Shown piece by piece: positions 33,518 through 43,979 of a stretch of 64,000 nucleotides of DNA. This DNA is from Morella rubra. Taxonomy: Eukaryota; Streptophyta; Magnoliopsida; Fagales; Myricaceae. The translations under genes and the position numbers were made by a program. The stretch lies in NCBI GenBank assembly GCA_003952965.2, contig CM025850.1, positions 28,277,249-28,341,248 of the forward strand. Reading direction: 5' to 3'. Each line of letters opens with the position of its first letter. The first letter of the stretch is position 1. The notes under the pieces were generated by a model. That model worked only from the letters and a program-made list of their open reading frames with translations, searched no databases and had not been told where the DNA came from.

Positions 33518-35772
33518 CCAGACATGGCGAAGGTCAGCCCCTTGTTCGCATTAGCTTGCATGCCAGAATTATTCCCGAGTGGAAATCAGCTTGGGGTTTG
33601 GAAACAATGGATCTACTCCAGTTAATACCACTCTCTTTTCATTTGTGTTTCCGAAGAATTTTTAAGTTCTGCTAGAATATATACCCACATCAGAATTCAG
33701 TTCCTTTTTTTAAAAAAAACTAATTTAAAGGCTAGTTATAGCCACATAAAATTCCGGCTTCATGAATAACTAAACCGTCCGAAGGTCATTTAATAATATA
33801 CATGCACGGAAAAAGTGAACAGAAATTTACAAAGCTCTAATATTAATATATTTCTGCGTGTTATCTTCTGAATGCTAATTTAAACTCAAATCAACGTACG
33901 TAATTGTTAATTAAGATTCATTGACGTACTTCTTTTCTAATATCTATTTGTCTCTTTGACAAGGTATTAGCATACAATTGCCTAGTGCGCCTACCGATGA
34001 ATTTGTTTTGGATATTCAAGACCATATAGAAAAACTACTGGATCAGCAGGTATGTTATACTAATTTCCTATTGTACAAGTATAGACCTATTATGTACGTC
34101 AAATAAAAAAAAAATTAGAGACAAACAAAATCGAGAAAATAATTCTTGGGAACTAGAAAATCCTCAACTTCGAATAGATTAAGAAGGATATTTCCTGCTT
34201 TGATTGATCAAAAAGATTAATGGCATTGTTTCAATCTGGACAAAGGTTTCAAGGATCTCTATCAAATGAAGTTGGTCCATGCCCAATACAGTCAACTTTT
34301 GTCTCAGATGTGCAACGAAATACCACACTTAAATCATCAACAAAGGATCAATGGCGGTATTGTTGCAGCATTGTTTCGTGCTATTGAGGAAGGGATCTAT
34401 GAGTTTGTATATGAGATGGTGAAAACAAACAAGGACCTTTTGTGGTGCGTGGATGATTGCAATAGAACCATATTTGCCTGTGCCGTCCTAAATCGTCAAG
34501 CCAAAATCTTCAGCCTTATCTATGGGTTAAAAGAGAAGAATGCTCTACTCTCACGCAGGGATAAATCTTTCAATATCATATTACACCAGGCAGGGAGATT
34601 AGAAACTTCTACGACTGTTGATCGCGTCCCAGGTGCAGCTCTGCAAATGCAAAGAGAGCTACAATGGTTCGAGGTCAGCTCATATGTTTTACTTTAATTT
34701 AGGTCTAGCATTTATTTTTACTTTTCTGTAATATTCTTTATTTTTCATATGTTGTAAATGCTTTGATGGATAGATCAAGATGATTAGTTACTTTGAATAC
34801 AGCTGCTGTTCAGATTCTAACAACGTACGGCTTGTTTAGGAGTGCTAGTAGTGGCAGTATAACACTATTTTCACCTATCTAGTCCATTAATTGTTCGAAT
34901 ATATATGAAGACACCTAGAGCAAGAATAACGTTAAGAGTAATATAACCATTTATGGTCCTCAAGTCTCTAAGTACATTTAACAATAAAACTTACATTGTT
35001 CGGTTCTTTCAAGGGTAGATCATGTAAATTATCCAACTCTTTCTAATTCAAAGGTTAAGCTGAACTGCTGGGGGTAACGATGAACTGATATTGGGTTAGC
35101 CTTGTTGTAATATCATGGTATTAGTATTTTCCTCTACTATTTTTTTCCAATTAACAAATGCAGGAGGTGGAGAGAATCGTTGATCCCCATTTAAAAAATG
35201 GTTTCAACGATAAAGGTTTGACTCCTAGAAAATGGTTCACAAAGAACCACCAAGTCTTGAAGGAAAAGGGGGAGGCTTGGATGAAAGATACAGCAACTTC
35301 TTGTATAGTTGTTAGTGCCTTTCATCGTTACTATTATGTTTGTTACCACCTTTACTATTCCTGGAGGTTATCATCAAAATACAGGCAAACCACCTTTTAT
35401 AAACAAGAAAATTGTTCAAACTCTTTATAATATCTGATTCCCTATTCTCTTTTCTTCCTCAACTTCTATATTGATGTTTTTGGATATCCTCACATCTCGT
35501 TATTCTGAGGAAGATTTTCTCAAATCCTTGCCTAAAAAGATGATAATTGGCCTTTCCACCCTTTTCTTCGCCATTGCAAACATGATGGTGGCCTTTTCTG
35601 CTGCTATTGTAATTATGCTATCCAACCAATTATGGATTACTATTCCTATCATCGTTTTGGCCAGTATTCCATTCACTCTTTTTGCGTTGATGCAAGGTCG
35701 CCTGCTTATTGACATGTTCAAATCAATCTATGGGTCAGCATCTTTGATAGAAATATGAAGCCTTGGTTCTAA
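33518..35772 (+). pseudogene. 3' half of ankyrin-repeat/PGG-domain gene, left-arm copy
   Basis: Exon remnants lie at 33518-33620 (MAKVSPLFALACMPELFPSG), 33964-34049 (LPSAPTDEFVLDIQDHIEKL), 34254-34673 (MKLVHAQYSQLLSQM; GAALQMQRELQWFE) and 35164-35772. The last carries the PGG domain (ATSCIVVSAF, then FTIPGGYHQ one frame away) and membrane segments (MIIGLSTLFFAIANMMVAFS; LWITIPIIVLASIPFTLFAL). A one-base insertion near 35316 breaks the PGG segment, another shift follows near 35440, and a one-base loss near 35740 alters the C terminus. There is no promoter or N-terminal half: the copy begins at the LTR of B. Plant PGG proteins are membrane proteins with ankyrin repeats, some acting in stress or defence signalling (family knowledge; ITN1/ACD6 group). 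Confidence 0.87.
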
Positions 35773-35972
35773 TTTCTTCTTTTCTCCGTTATTATGTATC
35801 AACATTCATGTATATTTAGAATTTATTTCCTATTAGCTTAACCTTTCTTTAAACTTGAAGTTTAAATATTTTTGTAATGTTGTTATACCTAGTCGACTGT
35901 TGTTCATCTAGTAGTGAATGCGGTTAAAATAGAGTTAAATAAAATTTGGTCTCTTTCATGATTTATTCAGTT

Positions 35973-36342
35973 TGAAGAATGGAAACAACTAGTACACCTT
36001 CCAATCGACCAATAGTCATCCAGTATGGACAAAAAAACTTATTGAATTTTCCTTTGAAGCTTTTGAAGTTTGTCTAAAACCATTTGGACATGGAAAAATT
36101 TGTTTAAGAGAATTTTTTTTTTATTTCTTTGAAAAGTGAGTCTGTGATTAAGCATATAAAAGTAATGATCTTTAGAGTTACAAGATTATACCCAAAGGAA
36201 TTTATGTGTTGAACTCTTGCTCTTCAATCATTATGACTTGGCTCTTTAGTATTTGTCTCTCTTTGGTCTTTGAAGATGTCATTTATTATTATTAATTAAC
36301 TTTTGTAATTATCAAAATCTCGATTATGAACTAAAATCAACA
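35973..36342 (-). repeat. SIRE-like LTR fragment, left arm
   Basis: On the minus strand it starts TGTTGATTTTAGTTCATAAT at 36342, directly after a purine-rich GGGAGAGA tract, and runs about 370 bases to near 35973, where ankyrin-gene 3' flank begins. Only the first part of an LTR is present. Confidence 0.65.
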
Positions 36343-36541
36343 ATCTCTCCCTTTTGTTGAGGACAAAAAATAGATTGTTTTGGGAGTAGCTCCCCCTATC
36401 TTTGGCACTTGGAAAATCCAATAATCTTCTAGATATAGCAATAGTGATGATCAACGCAATATGAGTCTTGAAGTAATAATTTGATTACTTAAACAAAAAA
36501 CTTCATATATCATCCAAATTTACATCAAATGCATAAAGTCT

Positions 36542-36991
36542 TCAACAAAACATCATTACAATTTTCTCCTCCTTTGTCACATCAGAAAGACAATCAAAGT
36601 AAACCAAAGGAAACAGAAAAACTACAATAACAAGCAAAAAAATAATAGGAACAAGCTTTAGGATGGTGGAGTAAAGTGGTGAGAAAATTTCTTCCAAGGA
36701 TGCCACAGATTTGCAATGTTCCTTATGGATCTCTTCAATGCAGCATCGATTCTCCTCGTGAAGAATGGTGATCAATTGACGTGGCTCTACCATGGATGAA
36801 ATGTGCTTGTCACAAAGAGCTGTGATTTGAGCCTTGAGAGCCTGCCAATCTGGAGGAGGTGCCACATGCTGCATGAGATGACATTGGAACCTCTTCGATG
36901 ATCGGCTCCTGATCTCCCTCTTCCTCAACATCGTACTCTTCAACCTAAAATAGATTTTCTTTTCAAATTTTAAACCAATTATCCTTTTCAA
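36542..36991 (-). pseudogene. 3' ORF of SIRE-like element, left arm
   Basis: A 149-codon frame: basic N-terminal part, then a helical segment (PPPDWQALKAQITALCDKH; EIHKEHCKSVASLEEIF) and one hydrophobic membrane-like segment (ILKLVPIIFLLVIVVFLF). It lies between the palindrome centre and the SIRE-like polypurine tract/LTR. An env-like or accessory ORF of a SIRE-type element is possible; I do not recognise a named domain. The overlapping frame reads EEEGDQEPIIEEVPMSS and may be the true frame of the upstream part. Confidence 0.4.
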
Positions 36992-37982
36992 TTTTGAATT
37001 TTGAATTTTGAAACAGAATCTCTTTTCAAATTTGAAAATAGATTTGAAACCTAAAATTCTTGGCTAATTTTCTTTAACTTGAATTCTAGCTGGATTTAAA
37101 GCATCAAAACAACATAATTCAGAGTTTGCTCCGTCACCAAAGTTTTAAATCTCGTTCTTAGCTTTCTAACGCATATGAGTTTGCATTTTTCTAACTTCTA
37201 GAACTCTAGATAGAGGCCAAAAATTGAAACAGGATCTGGGCTACAGTAAACTTCTGGACAGATTCGGACTTTTCTATTTTTTCTAGATGTTGAACTTCAA
37301 AATGTCAGACTTGGCTCTTGGGCTCTTCAAAAAAATCGTAGGCCTGCATCTTAGCTTTCCACAAGAAAAACGACACTAGAATAAGAGGTCTATAGCTCCA
37401 TTTAGAATCTAAAAACCGAAAAGAGTTTTGTTTTTTCTAAACCAACTCAACTAGGATTTGCTCTCTCGGCTTAGCCCGAATTCTACTCTTCCATCAGCTC
37501 AATTTCAACCCTATTGAATAATTAAATTCCTAAAAATATCAAGAATTCCTAAAAATTAAATAAATATAAAAGACACTTAAAATTCTAGACAAATGAGCTA
37601 GAAACATACAAAACACTCTAAATCAAAACAATTACTACTAAAAATGTGTGATATAAATTCTCTCATCAATGGGCTCCCGATCTCCCTCTTCCTCAACCTC
37701 ATCCTCTTCAACCTCCGCTATTCGAGATCTCCTAACTCCTCGTCTACGCTGGACACCTAACCCTTTAGGTGCCCAACCCTCCCCGATTTTCACAAATATT
37801 TGATGATTAGTATCATCACAAATATTTCATCTCCTTCCAGACAAGTACAAAAACAGTTCAGACGGACCTGTGGATGACAAAATACAAGTATTTGTAAACG
37901 AGTGAAAATTAGTATCATCACAAATTTTTCATCCTCGTCTGGATAGCTTTTTGACAACGTCCGAACCAACTTTAAGTAACAT
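36992..37982 (-). other. degenerate transposon sequence next to palindrome centre, left
   Basis: Contains an acidic coding-like stretch on the minus strand (RIAEVEEDEVEEEGDREPID, about 37677-37735) preceded by a basic piece (GLGVQRRRGVRRSR). The same acidic motif recurs at about 36905-36950, so this may be a duplicated exon or tandem coding unit. The rest is AT-rich with no clear frame. It is mirrored at 38021-39011. Confidence 0.4.
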
Positions 37983-38020
37983 AATGGTCGTCACCAGTTA
38001 GTACACATTCAAATTGTCAT
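37983..38020. other. 38-base spacer at palindrome centre
   Basis: The only unpaired sequence between the arms. The last pairing bases are TAAGTAACAT (37973-37982) and ATATTACTTA (38021-38030). The spacer itself has no notable motif. Confidence 0.8.
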
Positions 38021-39011
38021 ATATTACTTAAAGTTGGTTCGGACGTTGTCAAAAAGCTATCCAGACGAGGATGAAAAATTTGTGATGATACTAATTTTCA
38101 CTCGTTTACAAATACTTGTATTTTGTCATCCACAGGTCCGTCTGAACTGTTTTTGTACTTGTCTGGAAGGAGATGAAATATTTGTGATGATACTAATCAT
38201 CAAATATTTGTGAAAATCGGGGAGGGTTGGGCACCTAAAGGGTTAGGTGTCCAGCGTAGACGAGGAGTTAGGAGATCTCGAATAGCGGAGGTTGAAGAGG
38301 ATGAGGTTGAGGAAGAGGGAGATCGGGAGCCCATTGATGAGAGAATTTATATCACACATTTTTAGTAGTAATTGTTTTGATTTAGAGTGTTTTGTATGTT
38401 TCATAGCTCATTTGTCTAGAATTTTAAGTGTCTTTTACATTTATTTAATTTTTAGGAATTCTTGATATTTTTAGGAATTTAATTATTCAATAGGGTTGAA
38501 ATTGAGCTGATGGAAGAGTAGAATTCGGGCTAAGCCGAGAGAGCAAATCCTAGTTGAGTTGGTTTAGAAAAAACAAAACTCTTTTCGGTTTTTAGATTCT
38601 AAATGGAGCTATAGACCTCTTATTCTAGTGTCGTTTTTCTTGTTGGAAAGCTAAGATGCAGGCCTACGATTTTTTTGAAGAGCCCAAAACCCAGTCTGAC
38701 ATTTTGAAGTTCAACATCTAGAAAAAATAGAGAAGTCCGAATCTGTCCAGAAGTTTACTGTAGCCCAGATCCTGTTTCAATTTTTGGCCTCTATCTAGAG
38801 TTCTAGAAGTTAGAAAAATGCAAACTCATATGCGTTAGAAAGCTAAGAACGAGATTTAAAACTTTGGTGAGGAGCAAACTCTGAATTATGTTGTTTTGAT
38901 GCTTTAAATCCAGCTAGAATTCAAGTTAAAGAAAATTAGCCAAGAATTTTAGGTTTCAAATCTATTTTCAAATTTGAAAAGAGATTCTGTTTCAAAATTC
39001 AAAATTCAAAA

Positions 39012-39407
39012 TTGAAAAGGATAATTGGTTTAAAATTTGAAAAGAAAATCTATTTTAGGTTGAAGAGTACGATGTTGAGGAAGAGGGAGATCAGGAGCCG
39101 ATCATCGAAGAGGTTCCAATGTCATCTCATGCAGCATGTGGCACCTCCTCCAGATTGGCAGGCTCTCAAGGCTCAAATTGCAGCTCTTTGCGACAAGCAC
39201 AGTTCATCCATGGTAGAGCCACGTCAATTGATCACCATTCTTCACGAGGAGAATCGATGTTGCATTGAAGAGATCCATAAGGAACATTGCAAATCTGTGG
39301 CATCCTTGGAAGAAATTTTCTCACCACTTTACTCCACCATCCTAAAGCTTGTTCCTATTATTTTATTGCTTGTCATTGTAGTTTTTATGTTTCCTTGGTT
39401 ACGTTGA
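39012..39407 (+). pseudogene. 3' ORF of SIRE-like element, right arm
   Basis: 131 codons, near-identical to the left-arm copy up to the membrane-like segment (ILKLVPIILLLVIVVFMF), then ending earlier (PWLR). A second frame upstream (about 38177-38362) reads GWAPKGLGVQRRRGVRRSRI then the acidic run. The domain is not recognised. Confidence 0.4.
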
Positions 39408-39659
39408 TCGTCTTTCTGATGTGACAAAGGAGGAGAAAATTGTAATGATGTTTTGTTGATGACTTTATACATTTGATGTAAATTTGGATAATATATGAAA
39501 TTTTTTGTCTAAGCAATCAAATTATTACTTTAAGACTCATATTGCATTGATCTTTGCTATTGCTATATCTAGAAGATTATTGGATTTTCCAAGTGCCAAA
39601 GATAGGGGGAGCTACTCCCAGAACAATCTATTTTTTTGTCCTCAACAAAAGGGAGAGAT

Positions 39660-40027
39660 TGTTGATTTTAGTTCATAATCGAGATTTTGATAATTACAAA
39701 AGTTAATTAAGAATAATAAATAGACATCTTCAAAGACCAAAGAGACAAATACTAAAGAGCCAAGTCATAATGATTGAAGAGCAAGAGTTCAACACATAAA
39801 TACCTTTGGGTATAATCTTGTAACTCTAAAGGCCATTACTTTTATATGCTTAATCACAGACTCACTTTTCAAAGAAATAAAAAAAAATTCCTCTTAAACA
39901 AATTTTTCCACGTCCAAATGGTTTTAGACAAACTTCAAAAGCTTCAAAGGAAAATTCAATAAGCTTTTTGTCCATACTGGATGACTATTGGTCGATTGGA
40001 AGGTGTACTAGTTGTTTCCATTCTTCA
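39660..40027 (+). repeat. SIRE-like LTR fragment, right arm
   Basis: Starts TGTTGATTTTAGTTCATAAT after AAAAGGGAGAGA. It is the mirror of 35973-36342 and ends against the ankyrin gene 3' flank. Confidence 0.65.
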
Positions 40028-42502
40028 AACAAATAAAATGTGAAAGAGACCAAATTTTATTTCAACTCTATTTTAACCGCATTCACTAACTAGACAAACA
40101 ACAGTCGACGGTATAACAACATTACAAAATATTTAAAATTCAAGTTTAAAGAAAGGTTAAGCTAATAGGAAATAAATTCTAAATATACATGAATGTTGAT
40201 ACATAATAACGGAGAAAAGAACAAATTAGAACCAAGGCTTCATATTTCTATCAAAGATGCTTGACCCATAGGTTGATTTGAACATGTCAATAAGCAGGCC
40301 ACCCTGCATCAACACAAAAAGAGTGAATGGAATACTGGCCGAAACGATTGATAGGAATAGTAATCCATAATTGGCCAAATAGAATAATTACAATAGCAGC
40401 AGAAAAGGCCACCATCATGTTTGCAATGGCGAAGAAGAGGGTGGAAAGGCCAATTATCATCTTTTTAGGCAAGGATTTGAGAAAATCTTCCTCAGAATAA
40501 CGAGATGTGAGGATATCCAAAAACATCAATATAGAAGTTGAGGAAGAAAAGAGAATAGGGAATCAGATATTATAAAGAGTTTGAACAATTTTTTGTTCAT
40601 AAAAATGGTTTGCCCGTATTTTGATGATAACCACCGGAATAGTAAAGGCGGTAGCAAACATAATAGTAATGATGAAAGCACTAACAACTATATAGGAAGT
40701 TGCTGTATCTTTCATCCAAGCCTCCCCCTTTTCCTTCAAGACTTGGTGGTTCTTTGTGAACCATTTTCTAGGAGTCAAACCTTTATCATTGAAACCATTT
40801 TTTAAATGGGGATCAACGATTCTCTCCACCTCCTGCATTTGTTAATTAGAAAAAAATAGTAGAGGAAATATACTAATACCATGATATATACAACAAGGCT
40901 AACCCAATATCAGTTCATCGTTCACACCCCAGCAGTTCAGCTTAACCTTTGAATTAGAAAGAGTTAGTTAATTTACATGATCTACCGTTGAAAGAACCGA
41001 ACAACAATGTAAGTTTTATTGTTAAATGTACTTAAGACTTGAGGACCATAAATGGTTACATTACTCTTAACGTATTAATTCTTGCTCTAGGTGTCGTCAT
41101 ATATATTCGAACAATTAATGGACTAGATAGGTGAAAAATATAGGGTTATACGGCCACGACAGTACTAGTACTCCTAAGTACAAGCCGTACGTTGTTTAAA
41201 TCTCAGCAGCTGTATTCAAATTAACTAGTCATCTTGATCTTTCCATCGAAGCATTTTACAACATAAAGTTCAGAGAAAAATAAAGAATATTACAGAAAAG
41301 TAAAAATAAATGCTAGACCTAATATATAAAGTAAAACATATGAGCTGACCTTGAACCATTGTAGCTCTCTTTGCATTTGCAAAGCTGCACCTGGGACACG
41401 ATCAATGGTCGTAGAAGTTTCTAATCTCCCTGCCTGGTGTAATATGATATTGAAAGATTTATCCCTGCGTGAGAGTAGTGCATTCTTCTCTTTTAACCCA
41501 TAGATAAGGCTGAAGATTTTGGCTTAACGATTTAGGACAGCACAGGCAAATATGGCTATTGCAATCATCCACGCACCACAAAAGGTCCTTGCTTGTTTTC
41601 ACCACCTCATATACAAATTCATAGATCCCTTCCTCAATAGCACGAAACAATGCTGCAACAATACCGCCATTGATCCTTTGTTGATGATTTAAGTGTGGTA
41701 TTTCGTTGCACATCTGAGACAAAAGTTGACTGTATTGGGCATGGACCAACTTCATTTGATAGAGATCCTTGAAACCTTTGTCCAGATTGAAACAATGCCA
41801 TTAATCTTTTTGATCAATCAAAGCAGGAAATATCCTTCTTAATCTATTCGAAGTTGAGGATTTTCTAGTTCCCAAGAATTATTTTCTCGATTTTGTTTGT
41901 CTCTAATTTTTTTTTTATTTGACGTACATAATAGGTCTATACTTGTACAATAGGAAATTAGTATAACATACCTGCTGATCCAGTAGTTTTTCTATATGGT
42001 CTTGAATATCCAAAACAAATTCATCGGTAGGCGCACTAGGCAATTGTATGCTAATACCTTGTCAAAGAGACAAATAGATATTAGAAAAGAAGTACGTCAA
42101 TGAATCTTAATTAACAATTACGTACGTTGATTTGAGTTTAAATTAGCATTCAGAAGATAACACGCAGAAATATATTAATATTAGAGCTTTGTAAATTTCT
42201 GTTCACTTTTTCCGTGCATGTATATTATTAAATGACCTTCGGACGGTTTAGTTATTCATGAAGCCGGAATTTTATGTGGCTATAACTAGCCTTTAAATTA
42301 GTTTTTTTTAAAAAAGGAACTGAATTCTGATGTGGGTATATATTCTAGCAGAACTTAAAAATTCTTCGGAAACACAAATGAAAAGAGAGTGGTATTAACT
42401 GGAGTAGATCCATTGTTTCCAAACCCCAAGCTGATTTCCACTCGGGAATAATTCTGGCATGCAAGCTAATGCGAACAAGGGGCTGACCTTCGCCATGTCT
42501 GG

Positions 42503-43110
42503 TGATGCAGACTGGGATTTGCAAGGCTTGACAAAATCCGAAAAGGATTGAGCCAAAGGGAAGGGGATAGTCCTGGGATGCCACTCGACCAGGGGTAGCG
42601 GAAGCCACTCGACGCTACTAATCGCGGATGCCACTCGACGCGACCAAGCCACTCGCTTGATTGGTAGGAGGATGTCACTCAACTCCAAAGCAAGAGATAT
42701 ACTTGCAAGAATTATATCTTTGAATCAAAAGTTCTTTCTTATTATTTTGGATAATCACTCATATATAGAGTTCATTACATCAAGGTCAAGCTAGAAAAAA
42801 CGGAATAATAAAGTCTAGACAATTCCAACACAAAAGAAATTAAATGCACTTTGAAATTCGCTGTCTGTTGCCATTCCCGACGTCCAGTAGTAAAAACGTC
42901 ATAACTTTCTCTAGGAATCTTCAAATGATATGAGGTCAAGTGCGTTTGAAACTAGAGACGTAGAGCTTTCCAAAAATATATACACGCTGACTGAATCTTC
43001 GTAAATCGTTCCAGCCGAGGTGCAGATCTGTTCGAGATACAAGATGCTTTGTTACCTCGGCCCGAGATACAAGTGTTGTATGCCGAGGTGCAAGGGATGC
43101 TCCTGCATCA
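42503..43110 (-). repeat. 3' LTR of C
   Basis: 608 bases with the family termini. It shares the CCCTTTG variant with B's 3' LTR. The polypurine tract (reverse complement of TTCTCCCCTTCTTGAA) lies at 43111-43126. Confidence 0.92.
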
Positions 43111-43979
43111 TTCTCCCCTTCTTGAAAAGAACTCGCCTTCGAGTTTGAGTTCAGATCTTCCCACAGCAACTGATCTAACTTCTTGAGCTCTTCACCAGAA
43201 ATCCATGCATCTTCGGAACTTGGTTTCTCAGGCCATCGAACCAAGTATTGTGTGTAAGTGCCACGCCGAGTTGTGATAGAACGCACATCCAGAACATCAA
43301 TGGACTCTCGTGGAGAGTTAGAGAGGCCGCCTTCGAAATCCTTTGGTTCCATAGCAATCTGCTCCTCATCGCCATAATAAGGATAAAGATCACATATATT
43401 GAACGTAGGACTTATGGAAAATCCAGCGGGTAATTCAATGCGATAAGCATTTGGACCCAACTTCTTTAGAACTCGACAAGGACCAAACTTCCTCTGTTTC
43501 AGCTTGTTATAAGTACCAACAGGAAACCTTTCCTTCCGTAGATAGACCATAACCAGATCTCCTTCCTTGAACTCCAATTTCCTTCGATGAACATCAGCCT
43601 TGGACTTATACATCTGAGTAGAATGCTGCAATTGATGTCGAACTTGTTCATGAACTTCTTTTATTTGCTCAGCGAACTCTTCAGCTTCCATACTTACTCT
43701 TGCTTGATTTGGCAATGGCAGGAGATCAAGAACATGACTTGGATTATTGCCATAGACAACTTCAAATGGAGACTTCTTGGTTGATCGATTGGCTGAACTA
43801 TTGTAAGCAAATTCAGCTTGAGGAATGACAAAGTCCCACTTCCTTGGATGCTCTCCCACTAAACTTCTCAGCAAATTTCCAAGAGATCTATTCACCACTT
43901 CAGTTTGTCCATCAGTTTGAGGATGGTAAGCACTAGAGAATTGCAAACGAGTCCCAAAAGTTTCCATAGTGTCCTCCAA
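42936..43979 (-). CDS. C integrase end and chromodomain, reading into LTR
   Basis: A frame overlapping the previous one. It starts inside the integrase core ([20 protein letters not shown] includes the catalytic Glu) and continues through the GPY-like segment ([18 protein letters not shown]) and chromodomain ([19 protein letters not shown]). As in B there is no stop before the LTR; the frame ends about 55 codons inside it (VSSFKRT). The chromodomain is thought to bind methylated histone tails and guide integration (family knowledge). Confidence 0.87.
   Translation of the reverse strand: MEDTMETFGTRLQFSSAYHPQTDGQTEVVNRSLGNLLRSLVGEHPRKWDFVIPQAEFAYNSSANRSTKKSPFEVVYGNNPSHVLDLLPLPNQARVSMEAEEFAEQIKEVHEQVRHQLQHSTQMYKSKADVHRRKLEFKEGDLVMVYLRKERFPVGTYNKLKQRKFGPCRVLKKLGPNAYRIELPAGFSISPTFNICDLYPYYGDEEQIAMEPKDFEGGLSNSPRESIDVLDVRSITTRRGTYTQYLVRWPEKPSSEDAWISGEELKKLDQLLWEDLNSNSKASSFQEGENDAGASLAPRHTTLVSRAEVTKHLVSRTDLHLGWNDLRRFSQRVYIFGKLYVSSFKRT

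Larger units (their letters stand above)
28340..37982 (+). repeat. left arm of giant palindrome
   Basis: About 9.6 kb that is the inverted near-copy of 38021-47700: chromovirus internal region and 3' LTR, ankyrin gene 3' half, SIRE-like LTR fragment, transposon ORF and centre-proximal sequence, all in mirror order. Coordinates stay symmetric about 38001.5 to within about 20 bases at the 3' LTR (33517 against 42503). The outer limit is the 28326-28359 switch inside B's leader. Confidence 0.9.
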
